From NCBI RefSeq assembly GCF_009760405.1, contig NZ_WRPP01000011.1, forward strand, positions 62,001-126,000: 64,000 nt of DNA, in the 5' to 3' direction. The position numbers and the translations under genes are program-made. The notes beneath the pieces are model-generated. The model made no database searches and had not been told where the DNA came from. It saw only the letters and a list, made by a program, of their open reading frames with translations. Numbering within the stretch: the first letter of the stretch is position 1; each line of letters opens with the position of its first letter. The stretch comes from Nocardia terrae (lineage in GTDB: Bacteria; Actinomycetota; Actinomycetes; Mycobacteriales; Mycobacteriaceae). Positions 35,717 through 44,172 of this stretch are shown here, one piece after another.

Positions 35717-36748
35717 GTGAACCTTCCCGCCACCATGTTCGCCCTGCGGCAGATGTCCCTGAACGGTCCCGGTGACCTGCGGCCGGTCACCGACGCACCG
35801 GTGCCCGGACCCGGTCCCGGTGAAATCCTGATCCGGGTCACCGCGGCGGGCGTCAATTACGCCGACCTCATGCAGGCCCACGGCGCCTACCCCGGCGGAC
35901 CCCGGCCGCCCTACGTGGCGGGCATCGAAGCCGCGGGTGAGGTGGTCGCGATCGGGCAGGGGGTCGAATTCCCGCCGCTCGGTACGCATGTCGTCGGCGT
36001 GGACATGCGGGGCGGGGCGTTCGCCGAGTACGCGACACTCCCCGCCGCGGCCGCCATGCCGGTCCCGCCGGGCTGGACCGACGCGCAGGTCCTGGGTTTG
36101 GGAATCAACTGGCCTACCGCGCTGGCCGCCCTGAAGTCCTTGGGCCGCATCGCGTCCGGGGAGACGGTGCTCATTCATGCCGCCGCTGGAGCGACCGGCC
36201 GGGCCGCGGTGATCCTGGCCGAGCATTACGGTGCGATCGTGCTCGCGGCCGCGTCACCCGCCAAACACGACGCCGTGCGCGCGCTCGGCGCCGATCACGT
36301 ACTCGATTCGCGCGCCGCCGATCTGGCCGCGGAGGTGTTCCGGCTGACCGGCGGTGCCGGTGTCGATCTGGTGCTGGAATCGGCGGGTGGCGAGACGTTC
36401 GCGGCGAGCCTGGCCGTCGCGAAACGCGTGACCGGCCGTGTCGTCGTCTACGGAACCGCCGGCGGCGACGCCTCGATCACCAACCGGGACTTGGTGTTCG
36501 AGCATCAGGTTCAGCTGATCGGCCTCAATATCGGTGTGCTCATCGGGTCCGCCCCCGCGGTCTTCGGCGAGCTCATGGGCGAGCTGTCCGCGCTCGTCGC
36601 CACCGGTGTGATCACCCCGGTCGACCCGGCCGTCCACCGCCTGGCCGACGGATCGAAGGTGCTCGCCGAACTCGAAAACCGCGCCACCGTGGGCAAGCTC
36701 GCTCTGGCCCCGGATTCGACCTCGACATCGGCGCTCCGATCGACCTAA
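35717..36748 (+). CDS. NADPH:quinone oxidoreductase (zinc-free MDR family)
   Basis: 343-residue medium-chain dehydrogenase/reductase. GroES-like N-terminal part with AAGVNYADLMQAHGAYPG, then a Rossmann part with IHAAAGATGRAAV and ALGADHVLDSR. No zinc-binding Cys/His set, as in quinone reductases. It would reduce quinones or other electrophiles with NADPH in the cytosol. GTG start with AGGAG at 9 bases. Probably induced when the divergent TetR leaves the triple operator. Confidence 0.9.
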   Translation: MNLPATMFALRQMSLNGPGDLRPVTDAPVPGPGPGEILIRVTAAGVNYADLMQAHGAYPGGPRPPYVAGIEAAGEVVAIGQGVEFPPLGTHVVGVDMRGGAFAEYATLPAAAAMPVPPGWTDAQVLGLGINWPTALAALKSLGRIASGETVLIHAAAGATGRAAVILAEHYGAIVLAAASPAKHDAVRALGADHVLDSRAADLAAEVFRLTGGAGVDLVLESAGGETFAASLAVAKRVTGRVVVYGTAGGDASITNRDLVFEHQVQLIGLNIGVLIGSAPAVFGELMGELSALVATGVITPVDPAVHRLADGSKVLAELENRATVGKLALAPDSTSTSALRST

Positions 36749-36818
36749 CCTACGGTGCCCTCTCTCGCTCTGTCGCGGGGCCGAGTATCGAGGGGCTGTG
36801 ACAGGTGAAGGAGCTCCC

Positions 36819-38189
36819 ATGCCGTTTGTCGTCGACCTCGAGCGCCGGCTGGCCGATCTGATCGCGGAGCACGGGGTTCCCGGTGCGCAGGTGGCGGTGT
36901 TGATCGGCGGGGACGTCACCGACGCGGCGGCGGGGGTGCTCAATACCGCGACCGGTGTTGCGGCGACGACGGATTCGGTGTTCCAGATCGGCTCGATCAC
37001 CAAGCCGTGGACCGCGACGCTGATCATGCAGTTGGTCGCGGAGGGGCGGGTCGAGCTGGATGCGCCGGTGCGGCGGTACCTGCCGGAGTTGCGGCTGCGC
37101 GACGAGGCCGCGGCGGCGGCCGTCACCGTTCGCCACTTGCTCAGCCACACCTCGGGAATCGACGGCGACCTGTTCCTCGACACCGGGCGCGGCACGGACG
37201 CGGTGGAGAAGTTCGTGCCCGCCATCGCCGACGCCGTGCAGGTGCACCGGCCGGGCGCCATGTTCTCCTACTGCAACAGCGGCTACGTCCTGCTCGGCCG
37301 GATCGTGGAAGTGTTGCGCGGCAAGCCTTTCGACGCGGTGCTGCGGGAACGGCTGGCCACCCCGCTCGGGCTGGTCAGGGTGGCCGCCGACGCCGACGAG
37401 GCGATCCTGTTCCGCGCCGCGGTGGGGCATTTCGCGTCCGCGTCCGGCAACGGCTCGGAACCCACGCCGGTCTGGGCGCTCCCGGCCTCCAATGCCCCGG
37501 CGGGCGCGCGGCTGGCCATGTCCGCGCGCGACCTGATGGGATTCGCCCGGCTGCACCTGTCCGGCGGCCGCACCGCGGCGGGCCTGCCCTTGCTCGCCGA
37601 GTCCGAAGTCGCCGCGATGACCCGGCCCGAGGTGGCAGTGCCCGATATCGGGTACGGCAGCCACTGGGGCCTGGGCTGGCAGCTGTTCGATCCGGCCGGA
37701 ACGGGCCTGTACGGCCACGACGGCAGCACCGTCGGCCAGACCGCGTTCCTGCGGATAGCCCCCGCCGCCGGTGTGGCAATCGCCTTGCTGGCCAATGGCG
37801 GTGACACCTTCGCGTTGTTCCAGGACCTGGTCGGAGATCTGCTGTGGGTGCACGCCGGCGTTCGCCTCCCCGCCCGCGCCGTACCCCCGGCCCGCCCCGA
37901 ACCGATCGACGCCGCACTGGTCAGCGGACGCTACCGCTCGGCCATGGTCGAGCACGCCATCGACGTGGACGCCGACGGCCGAGCCTGGCTCACCACCACC
38001 CCCCTGACCGAAGAAGCCGCCCTGGCGCCCTCCCCGGGCCGCATGGAACTGCTGCGCCTGCGCCCCGACGCGCTGATCGCCGCCCACCCCGTGCGCGGCC
38101 GCCACAATGTCTACGCCCTCATCGACGGCGACGGCCGGCCCGCAGCCCGCTACCTCCACACCAGCCGAGCCATGCCCCGCCAGCCCTGA
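36819..38189 (+). CDS. Beta-lactamase-family serine hydrolase
   Basis: 456-residue class C beta-lactamase-like esterase/peptidase. SITK (nucleophile Ser and Lys) near residue 62, YCN (YxN) near 150 and HDG (in place of KTG) near 300 are all present. The C-terminal 90 residues form an extra beta-rich domain. No signal peptide, so probably cytosolic and not a resistance enzyme. The ATG at 36819 has GGAG at 6 bases; an in-frame GTG lies 21 bases upstream. Substrate unknown. Confidence 0.9.
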   Translation: MPFVVDLERRLADLIAEHGVPGAQVAVLIGGDVTDAAAGVLNTATGVAATTDSVFQIGSITKPWTATLIMQLVAEGRVELDAPVRRYLPELRLRDEAAAAAVTVRHLLSHTSGIDGDLFLDTGRGTDAVEKFVPAIADAVQVHRPGAMFSYCNSGYVLLGRIVEVLRGKPFDAVLRERLATPLGLVRVAADADEAILFRAAVGHFASASGNGSEPTPVWALPASNAPAGARLAMSARDLMGFARLHLSGGRTAAGLPLLAESEVAAMTRPEVAVPDIGYGSHWGLGWQLFDPAGTGLYGHDGSTVGQTAFLRIAPAAGVAIALLANGGDTFALFQDLVGDLLWVHAGVRLPARAVPPARPEPIDAALVSGRYRSAMVEHAIDVDADGRAWLTTTPLTEEAALAPSPGRMELLRLRPDALIAAHPVRGRHNVYALIDGDGRPAARYLHTSRAMPRQP

Positions 38190-38209
38190 CCCCTGTCGAC
38201 AACCGAACA

Positions 38210-38236
38210 ACGGCCCGGGGCCGGGCCCCGGGCCGT
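38210..38236. terminator. Strong two-way hairpin
   Basis: Perfect 13-base arms (ACGGCCCGGGGCC / GGCCCCGGGCCGT) around a single G (in practice a slightly larger loop) between the convergent serine hydrolase and DUF4870 genes. Confidence 0.8.
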
Positions 38237-38254
38237 CGATCTTCGGCGGCGCAG

Positions 38255-38653
38255 TTACTTGACCGAGGCGGCCAGCCGATCGGCGTACGGGGCGGTGTAC
38301 TTCCCGACGACGGGCAGCTCCGCGCGGACGCCGCCGGTGTTGTTCGCCTGGACCATGGCCATGATCCAGATGACGAGCGCGAAGACCGCGACCAAGAGTC
38401 CGGCGAGGCTGAAGATGATCCCCAGGGATCCGAGCAGGCCCCCGACGATGCTCAGCACGATATTCACGACCGACACCGCCCCGAAGAAGACGATCGATTG
38501 CGAGGCATGGAATTTCACGTCGGGATCGTTCTTTCCCACGAATAGGAAGATGATGCCGGTGACCCACCCGAGCGCGTAGGACAGGATCGCACTGGTCTTC
38601 TTGTCCAAGCCGGAGGACTGAGGAGGGTTCGCGGGAGGTTGAGAAAATGTCAT
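38255..38653 (-). CDS. DUF4870-family membrane protein
   Basis: 132 residues with three to four hydrophobic helices. The family signature is clear: SYALGWVTGIIFLFVGKNDP followed by VKFHASQSIVFFGAV. The N-terminus is short, proline-rich and cytosolic; the C-terminus is polar. Function of the family is unknown; members are small inner-membrane proteins. Single gene facing a strong terminator. Confidence 0.85.
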   Translation of the reverse strand: MTFSQPPANPPQSSGLDKKTSAILSYALGWVTGIIFLFVGKNDPDVKFHASQSIVFFGAVSVVNIVLSIVGGLLGSLGIIFSLAGLLVAVFALVIWIMAMVQANNTGGVRAELPVVGKYTAPYADRLAASVK

Positions 38654-38726
38654 GCGGCAAGTAGATGCCGCACGCGTCTCCTACCGATCCCAACTTTCGG
38701 CGCGAACCATCGGGCGATAGCTCATA

Positions 38727-39317
38727 TCACTTCACGTCGGAGGCCGAGGCGACGACGACGCCGTAGAGGTCGGCGATGGTGGCGAGGGCGCTGTCGTGGA
38801 GTTGGGCCGCGGTGACCGCGCCGGCCGCGGACTTCAGGGGCCGGGTGGCGGAGGCGTCGGCGACGATCGTGGGGCGATTGCCGCGCAGGAAGGCGCCTTC
38901 GGCGGTGAAGGTGACGCACATATGGGTCATGAAGCCCGCGATGAGGAGGTTCTCGTGGCCCGCGGCATCGACATGGTCGGCGAGGTCGGTGCCGACGAAG
39001 CCGTTCGGAACCGTCTTGACGACAACGGTTTCGCCCTCGAGGGGAGCCACGCGCGGGTGGATCCGGCCGATCTCGGCGGTGATGTCGTAGGGCGTGCCGA
39101 CGCCGCCGTCGTTCATGACGTGGATGATCTTCGTGCCCGCCCGGCGGGCGCGGGACAGCAGGTCGGCGGCCGCCTCCAGGGCGGGCTGCCAGCCGGTCAG
39201 TTCCATGACGCCCCGGGTGTAGGTGTTCTGATAGTCGACCAGGATCAGCGTGGCGTCGGCGAGGGTGGCCGGGGTCTGGTCGAGGCCGCTGAGTTCGCGC
39301 AAAGTGGTGGCGGACAT
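38727..39317 (-). CDS. Isochorismatase-like cysteine hydrolase
   Basis: 196 residues of the isochorismatase/nicotinamidase superfamily: catalytic Asp in LILVDYQNTY, Lys in VVVKTVPNGF and Cys in GFMTHMCVTFTAEGA. It would hydrolyse an amide or enol-ether bond in the cytosol. GGAGG is 7 bases before the ATG. Divergent from a GlxA-type AraC regulator that probably controls it. Substrate not predictable. Confidence 0.9.
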   Translation of the reverse strand: MSATTLRELSGLDQTPATLADATLILVDYQNTYTRGVMELTGWQPALEAAADLLSRARRAGTKIIHVMNDGGVGTPYDITAEIGRIHPRVAPLEGETVVVKTVPNGFVGTDLADHVDAAGHENLLIAGFMTHMCVTFTAEGAFLRGNRPTIVADASATRPLKSAAGAVTAAQLHDSALATIADLYGVVVASASDVK

Positions 39318-39359
39318 GGGATTTCCTCCGGAAGTCGATGGTCCGAACCGCCGGGTGCG

Positions 39360-39398
39360 GTGGACGTTGTCCACGCTATGGGCCGACGGGCGTGTCGG
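39360..39398. promoter_or_regulatory. Two inverted repeats in divergent spacer
   Basis: GTGGAC-GTT-GTCCAC (39360-39374) and CCGAC-GGGCGT-GTCGG (39383-39398) lie between the isochorismatase gene and the AraC-type gene. Candidate operators or promoter-proximal sites. Confidence 0.45.
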
Positions 39399-39453
39399 AA
39401 ATGTCATGTAACCTGCAGATCCGGACATGCCCTGAACGACCGGACGGAGAGCC

Positions 39454-40440
39454 GTGGCCCCCATCGAACGATTCGTCGTCATCGTGCTGTTCGACCGCGT
39501 CGACCTGCTGGATGTGACCGGACCGCCGGAGGTCTTCGCGCTGCTGCAGCGGGAGATCAACGGGGAGACCGGCTATCACGTGGTGCTGGCCGCCGAGACC
39601 CTCGACCCGGTGACCACCTCCGCCGGGGTGCGGGTGCTGCCCGACGTCACCTTCGCCGAGATCGCCGAGCGGGGGATCGACACGCTGGTGGTCCCGGGCG
39701 CGGTCGAGATGGACGCCGACGGTCGCGTACGAGCGCTGTGCGATCCGGCGGTCGTCGAGCGGGTGCGCGGGCTGGCCGCGCATACCCGCCGGATCGCCTC
39801 GGTGTGCGTGGGCGCGCACATCCTCGCCGAGGCGGGACTGCTGGACGGCAAGCGCGCCACCACCCACTGGTCGACCGCGCAGCAGCTGGCGGCCGAGCAT
39901 CCCGCCATCGAGGTGGACGCGGACCCGATCTTCATCCGCGACGAGAACGTCTGGACCGGTGCGGGACTCACCGCCTGCCTGGATCTGGCGCTCGCCCTCG
40001 TCGCCGACGATTTCGGCGACGCGCTCGCGCTGCGGGTGGCGCGGCAGCTCGTGATGTTCCTGAAACGGCCCAGCGGGCAGAGCCAGTTCAGCGTGTCCCT
40101 GGAACCGATCTCGACCACCCGGCGCATCGATGACCTGCGGCACTACATCACCCGCAATATCGCGAAGCCGCTCACGGTCGGCGACCTGGCCGAGCAGGCG
40201 CACGTCAGCGAGCGGCAGCTGACGCGCATCTTCAAGACCGATCTCGGCACCACCCCGGCCGCCTATATCGAGTCCGCCCGGGTCGAATTCGCGCGCAATC
40301 AGCTCGAGACGACCGACAACACCCTGGAACGGGTGGCGACCCTGTGCGGTTTCAACACCACCGACACCCTCACCCGGGCCTTCCGGCGCACGCTGGACAC
40401 GACGCCGACGGAGTATCGAAACCGCTTCCGGATCAACTGA
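39454..40440 (+). CDS. GlxA-type AraC-family regulator (DJ-1/PfpI + AraC domains)
   Basis: 328 residues: an N-terminal DJ-1/PfpI-like domain (VVIVLFDRVDLLDVTGPPEV, and SVCVGAHILAEAGLLDGKRA with the nucleophile-elbow Cys) and a C-terminal AraC double helix-turn-helix (LTVGDLAEQAHVSERQLTRI, and FNTTDTLTRAFRRTLDTTPT). The GTG start has GGAG upstream. Such regulators usually activate a neighbouring hydrolase gene, here the divergent isochorismatase-like enzyme. Confidence 0.92.
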   Translation: MAPIERFVVIVLFDRVDLLDVTGPPEVFALLQREINGETGYHVVLAAETLDPVTTSAGVRVLPDVTFAEIAERGIDTLVVPGAVEMDADGRVRALCDPAVVERVRGLAAHTRRIASVCVGAHILAEAGLLDGKRATTHWSTAQQLAAEHPAIEVDADPIFIRDENVWTGAGLTACLDLALALVADDFGDALALRVARQLVMFLKRPSGQSQFSVSLEPISTTRRIDDLRHYITRNIAKPLTVGDLAEQAHVSERQLTRIFKTDLGTTPAAYIESARVEFARNQLETTDNTLERVATLCGFNTTDTLTRAFRRTLDTTPTEYRNRFRIN

Positions 40441-40478
40441 TCACGCCTCGAGGGCTCGCCCGATCACGCCTCGAGGGC
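40439..40478. repeat. 17-base direct repeat at the end of the encapsulin gene
   Basis: GATCACGCCTCGAGGGC occurs at 40439-40455 and 40462-40478. The right copy holds the encapsulin C-terminal codons and stop; the left copy includes the last bases of the AraC-type stop codon. The period is 23 bases. Looks like a local duplication of the gene end. Confidence 0.75.
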
Positions 40479-41261
40479 GACCGCCGCTTCGGCCGTGTAC
40501 ACCAGGAACGTCAGGCTCTCCTGGAAGTACAGCTGCACCGTCTCCGCATCGTGGGACAGGTAGCCGATCGACAGGTCCTGGCCCAGCTGGAGATCGAAAT
40601 CGCCGCCGCGCGTGGACAAGACGAACGCGCCGTCGATGGCCGGAGCCCAGATGATCTCGCCGTCGATGAGCCGCTCGATGTGGGTGCGGATCGGGTGGCC
40701 GTGGTCGGAGGTCTCGCTCACGGCGGTGTACAGATCCGCCGACAGCAGCACCGAGTACGGGCCGTCCACACCGGCCAGCCGCAGCTTGCTCAGCGCCTGC
40801 GCGACCGCCTCCGGCGCCAGCCGCGGATCGCCCGGCAGCTTCACCGGCTCACACGAGGTGGACGAGCGGATGCCGGTGATCCCGGCCGCCGGATAGCCCT
40901 CGAAGATGGCGCGGTCCTCGGCGAAGGCGATCTTCTTGGCGGCTTCCTTCACCGCGTCCAGATCGGTGTCGCGGGCCCCGCGCTCCACATTGTCGAGCTC
41001 GTCGCGCGACAGCGCGAACGGCACCCGCAGCTCCACCAGCGGCAGCACCACGCGCTGGCGGGCCTGCACGCCGTCACCGGGGGAGTTGATGGCGGCGGTG
41101 CGGCCGACGCCGACCGCGGAATAGTCGGTGCCGTGCGGACCCGACAGGTCCACCACGCGACGACCCGCGATGTGCCGCTTGAAGGTTCGCGTTGCCTCGT
41201 CCTCGATGGCCGACCAGGCCTCGGACGTGATGGGGGCCAGTTCGCGGTGCAGGTTGTTCAT
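40464..41261 (-). CDS. Encapsulin shell protein (family 1)
   Basis: 265-residue HK97-fold shell protein of a protein nanocompartment, the standard length for the family. Recognised by the N-terminus MNNLHRELAPITSEAWSAIE, the segment RRVVDLSGPHGTDYSAVGVG, FAEDRAIFEGY, and the C-terminal LYFQESLTFLVYTAEAAVAL. It self-assembles and packs the DyP peroxidase encoded 16 bases upstream, whose C-terminal tail is a cargo-loading peptide. Cytosolic shell, likely for oxidative stress defence. Confidence 0.96.
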   Translation of the reverse strand: MNNLHRELAPITSEAWSAIEDEATRTFKRHIAGRRVVDLSGPHGTDYSAVGVGRTAAINSPGDGVQARQRVVLPLVELRVPFALSRDELDNVERGARDTDLDAVKEAAKKIAFAEDRAIFEGYPAAGITGIRSSTSCEPVKLPGDPRLAPEAVAQALSKLRLAGVDGPYSVLLSADLYTAVSETSDHGHPIRTHIERLIDGEIIWAPAIDGAFVLSTRGGDFDLQLGQDLSIGYLSHDAETVQLYFQESLTFLVYTAEAAVALEA

Positions 41262-41277
41262 GCGCAGTTCCGTCCTT

Positions 41278-42288
41278 TCAACGGTTCCGTAGCGACCCGA
41301 TGCCCAGGGACCCGTCCCCGGACACAACGCCATTGGTTTCCAGAGATTCCCGCGCTACCGCAGCCGCCGGAGCGGGCGGGTCCGGCAGCGCGTCGAAAAA
41401 CCCTGCGGCCGGCGCGAAGAACGAGGTGCCGGTGACGGCGGTGGAGAAATCCAGGATCCGGTCGTAGGCCGCGTCGGCGCTGCCCAGGAACATGCGGATC
41501 AGCATGTTCTCGGTAATGGCCGGGTCGTCGGCGTAAGCGATGTAATAGGTGCCGAATTCGCCGTCCTTGACCGACCCGAACGGCATGTTCGCGCGCACGA
41601 TATTGCCGTTGGTGTCCTGATCGTTGACGGCCACATGGGAATTCGCGGGCTTGTCGGCATCGGGCAGCTCGAAGTCGTCGAGTTTGGTTCGCCCGATGAC
41701 CTTTTCCTGCTCGGTGGTCGACAACGCCTTCCAGGAGTCCAGATCGTGCAGGTACTTCTGCACGATGACATAACTGCCGCCGGTGAATTCGGGATCCTCG
41801 TCACCGACCAGCGCGGCGATGGCGGCGAGCTGACCCTCCGGATTCTCGGTGCCGTCGACGAAGCCGAGCAGATCGCGCTGTTCGAAGTAGCGGAAGCCCA
41901 CCGTCTGGTCCACGATGGTGGCCGCACCGGCCAGCCGCTCGCCGATCTTCATCGCCAATTCGAAGGCGGCGTCCTGGGTTTCGGACTTGAGGTGGAACAG
42001 CAGGTCCCCCGGCGTGGCCGGAGCCTGATGCTTTTCACCCTGGTACCCCGGAAACTCGTGCAACTGTGCGGGTTTCGGCCCGGAGAAGAGGCGATCCCAA
42101 GCCTCGGACCCGATGCCGGCGATGCACGCGAGACCGGAACCGGGGACCCGGAATCCGACGGAGCGCCGCAATCCGGGCAGGTCGGCGAGCAACTCCCGCG
42201 TGACCGCCTCACCGCCCTCGTCGATCGTGGCGACGAGGAAGATCGCGGCCGGCGTGAGCGGGTCGAGGATCGGCTGTGGCTCAACCAT
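41278..42288 (-). CDS. DyP-type haem peroxidase, encapsulin cargo
   Basis: 336-residue dye-decolourising peroxidase. The GxxDG motif is GFVDGTENP with the distal Asp; the haem-ligand His is in NSHVAVND and the Arg in IVRANMPFG. The last twelve residues, DGSLGIGSLRNR, match the encapsulin loading-peptide pattern after a Pro/Ala-rich linker (DPPAPAAAV). It reduces peroxide using broad electron donors inside the shell. The ATG at 42288 lies exactly 7 bases after a TAGGCT box, so the mRNA is probably leaderless; the GTG two codons earlier is less likely. Operon with encapsulin. Confidence 0.95.
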   Translation of the reverse strand: MVEPQPILDPLTPAAIFLVATIDEGGEAVTRELLADLPGLRRSVGFRVPGSGLACIAGIGSEAWDRLFSGPKPAQLHEFPGYQGEKHQAPATPGDLLFHLKSETQDAAFELAMKIGERLAGAATIVDQTVGFRYFEQRDLLGFVDGTENPEGQLAAIAALVGDEDPEFTGGSYVIVQKYLHDLDSWKALSTTEQEKVIGRTKLDDFELPDADKPANSHVAVNDQDTNGNIVRANMPFGSVKDGEFGTYYIAYADDPAITENMLIRMFLGSADAAYDRILDFSTAVTGTSFFAPAAGFFDALPDPPAPAAAVARESLETNGVVSGDGSLGIGSLRNR

Positions 42289-42295
42289 GATCACC

Positions 42296-42301
42296 AGCCT
42301 A
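42296..42301 (-). promoter_or_regulatory. -10 box TAGGCT of the DyP-encapsulin operon
   Basis: TAGGCT is followed by 7 bases and then the ATG, the spacing of a leaderless transcript. Confidence 0.6.
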
Positions 42302-42349
42302 GGCCCCGGCCCTGACAGCGGATTCGACCGGTGGCCCCGTGTCCGCGGG

Positions 42350-42676
42350 CTACTTGGCCACGGTCAGCAGAAATGCCACGTCATCGATGGCTTTGACGCT
42401 GTGGCGCGCGTTGGGGATCACAATCAGGTCGCCCGCCGATCCCTTCCACTCATTGGTGCCGCTGATCAGGACCAGCACGCCGCTCAACACCACCAGCGTG
42501 GCCTCGCCGGGATTCTCGTGCTCGGCCAGGGTCTGTCCGGCCGTCATGGCGATCACCGTCTGACGCAGGCTGTGGGTGTGACCGCCGCAGACGGTCATCG
42601 AGCTGCGTCCGCTCGAAGCGGTGGCCGCCAGCTTCAGCTGCTGGCGAGCGACCGCGGTCAGCGATTTCTTGTCCAT
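42350..42676 (-). CDS. Cupin-domain protein
   Basis: 108-residue single cupin barrel. First motif region LAEHENPGEATLVVLSGVLV (one His and Glu in place), second motif GDLIVIPNARHSVKAIDD with the metal-site His. AAAGG is 6 bases before the ATG. It may be a small metal-dependent enzyme or sensor. On the same strand as DyP and encapsulin but separated by their promoter, so probably its own unit. Function unknown. Confidence 0.85.
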   Translation of the reverse strand: MDKKSLTAVARQQLKLAATASSGRSSMTVCGGHTHSLRQTVIAMTAGQTLAEHENPGEATLVVLSGVLVLISGTNEWKGSAGDLIVIPNARHSVKAIDDVAFLLTVAK

Positions 42677-42789
42677 GGACTGCCTTTCGCCGGAGTATCG
42701 CTGAGTATGCCGGACGCGACCGGACGGATCGGCGGTTTCGAGGCGTGTGTACAGGAATTGCCGGAGGTGGGATAGCCGCGTTATCGGAC

Positions 42790-43275
42790 TTACCGCGTAT
42801 AACGGCGGAAGCGGTAGCGCAGCCCCTTCGAAGACTCCCGCCAATCGTCCTCGTCGGCCTGCCACTCCGGGTCGATGACCGGGGCCAGGGTGTCGCCGTC
42901 GACGTCGGCCTCCACCTCGGTGACCATCAGCTCGGTGGCGAAAGGCATTGCCGCACGGTAGATCTCACCGCCCCCGGCGATCCACACCGACCTGTCGCCG
43001 GTCATCTCGAGGGCTTCGGCCAGCGAACCGGCCCGCTCAGCGCCCTCGGCCGACCAGTCGGCCTGCCGGGTCACGACGATATTGCGGCGGCCCTCCAAGG
43101 GCCGGAAGCGCGGCGGCAGCGAATCCCACGTCTTGCGGCCCATCACCACGGGATGCCCCCAGGTGACGTCCTTGAAGTGCGTCATGTCCTCGGGCACGCG
43201 CCACGGAATCGCGTTGTCCCGCCCGATGATTCCCTTCGGCGTCTGCGCCCAGATCAGCCCGATCGTCCGGCTCAC
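42790..43275 (-). CDS. folA: Dihydrofolate reductase
   Basis: 161 residues. Standard DHFR features: LIWAQTPKGIIGRDNAIPWR (Trp and the catalytic acidic residue follow in VPEDMTHF), MGRKTWDSLP, and VWIAGGGEIYRAAM for NADPH binding. It reduces dihydrofolate made by thymidylate synthase, encoded 70 bases upstream on the same strand, so the two form the thymidylate-cycle operon. GTG start. Essential cytosolic enzyme. Confidence 0.96.
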   Translation of the reverse strand: MSRTIGLIWAQTPKGIIGRDNAIPWRVPEDMTHFKDVTWGHPVVMGRKTWDSLPPRFRPLEGRRNIVVTRQADWSAEGAERAGSLAEALEMTGDRSVWIAGGGEIYRAAMPFATELMVTEVEADVDGDTLAPVIDPEWQADEDDWRESSKGLRYRFRRYTR

Positions 43276-43345
43276 GCTGTGCCCACCTGGTATGAGCCGG
43301 GGGCCTCCATGGTTACGCTTCGCTGCCGCCTCCGGCCCTGACCAC

Positions 43346-44152
43346 TCATACCGCCACCGGAGCCTTGATCGCCGGATGGTGCTGGTAATCCAGGATTTCC
43401 ACGTCCTCGTATTCGTAGTCGAACAGCGAAGTGGTGGGCCGCAGGTGCAGCTTCGGGAACGGATAGGGCTCGCGGGTCAGCTGCTCGCGCACCTGGGCGA
43501 GGTGATTGTCGTAGATGTGGACGTCGCCGCCGGTCCAGATGAACTCGCCCGGCTGCAGTTCGGTCTGCTGCGCCACCATGTGGGTCAGCAGCGCGTAGCT
43601 GGCGATATTGAACGGCACACCCAGGAACAGGTCCGCGCTGCGCTGGTACAGCTGGCACGACAGCTTGCCGTCGGCCACGTAGAACTGGAAGAAGGCGTGG
43701 CAGGGGGCCAGCGCCATCTTGTTCAGCTCCGACACGTTCCACGCCGAGACGATGATGCGCCGCGAATCCGGATCGGTGCGCAGCGTCTGCAGCACCTGCG
43801 AGATCTGATCGATGTGGGTACCGTCCGGCGTCGGCCAGGACCGCCACTGCACGCCGTAGACCGGGCCCAGCTCGCCGTTCGCGTCGGCCCATTCGTCCCA
43901 GATGGTGACGCCGTGCTCCTGCAGCCACTTCACGTTCGAGTCGCCGCGCAGGAACCACAGCAACTCATAGACGATCGACTTGAGATGCACCTTCTTGGTG
44001 GTGATCAGCGGAAAGCCCTGCGACAGGTCGTAACGCAGCTGATGCCCGAAGATGCTGCGGGTGCCGGTACCCGTCCGATCCGCCTTGGGGGTACCGGACT
44101 CCAGGACCAGTCGGAGCAGGTCCTCGTACTGGGTATCTCGGGCGCTCTCCAC
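43346..44152 (-). CDS. thyA: Thymidylate synthase ThyA
   Basis: 268 residues. Converts dUMP to dTMP with methylene-tetrahydrofolate. Visible: DRTGTGTRSIFGHQLRYDL (phosphate Arg), WFLRGDSNV, the catalytic Cys in LAPCHAFFQ, the QRSADLFLGVPFNIASY block, and the C-terminal APVAV. The GTG at 44152 is preferred over a TTG three codons upstream. Divergent from cobF with only 20 bases between the starts, so the promoters must overlap the coding sequences. The 70-base gap to folA carries GGTATGAG (43289) and CTCATACC (43345), possible long stem arms. Confidence 0.96.
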   Translation of the reverse strand: MESARDTQYEDLLRLVLESGTPKADRTGTGTRSIFGHQLRYDLSQGFPLITTKKVHLKSIVYELLWFLRGDSNVKWLQEHGVTIWDEWADANGELGPVYGVQWRSWPTPDGTHIDQISQVLQTLRTDPDSRRIIVSAWNVSELNKMALAPCHAFFQFYVADGKLSCQLYQRSADLFLGVPFNIASYALLTHMVAQQTELQPGEFIWTGGDVHIYDNHLAQVREQLTREPYPFPKLHLRPTTSLFDYEYEDVEILDYQHHPAIKAPVAV

Positions 44153-44172
44153 GCCTGGCAAGCTTACGCACC

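Noticed and set aside
36798..36818. Upstream GTG start for the serine hydrolase
   Set aside because: The GGAG site lies between this GTG and the ATG at 36819, so the ATG is favoured.
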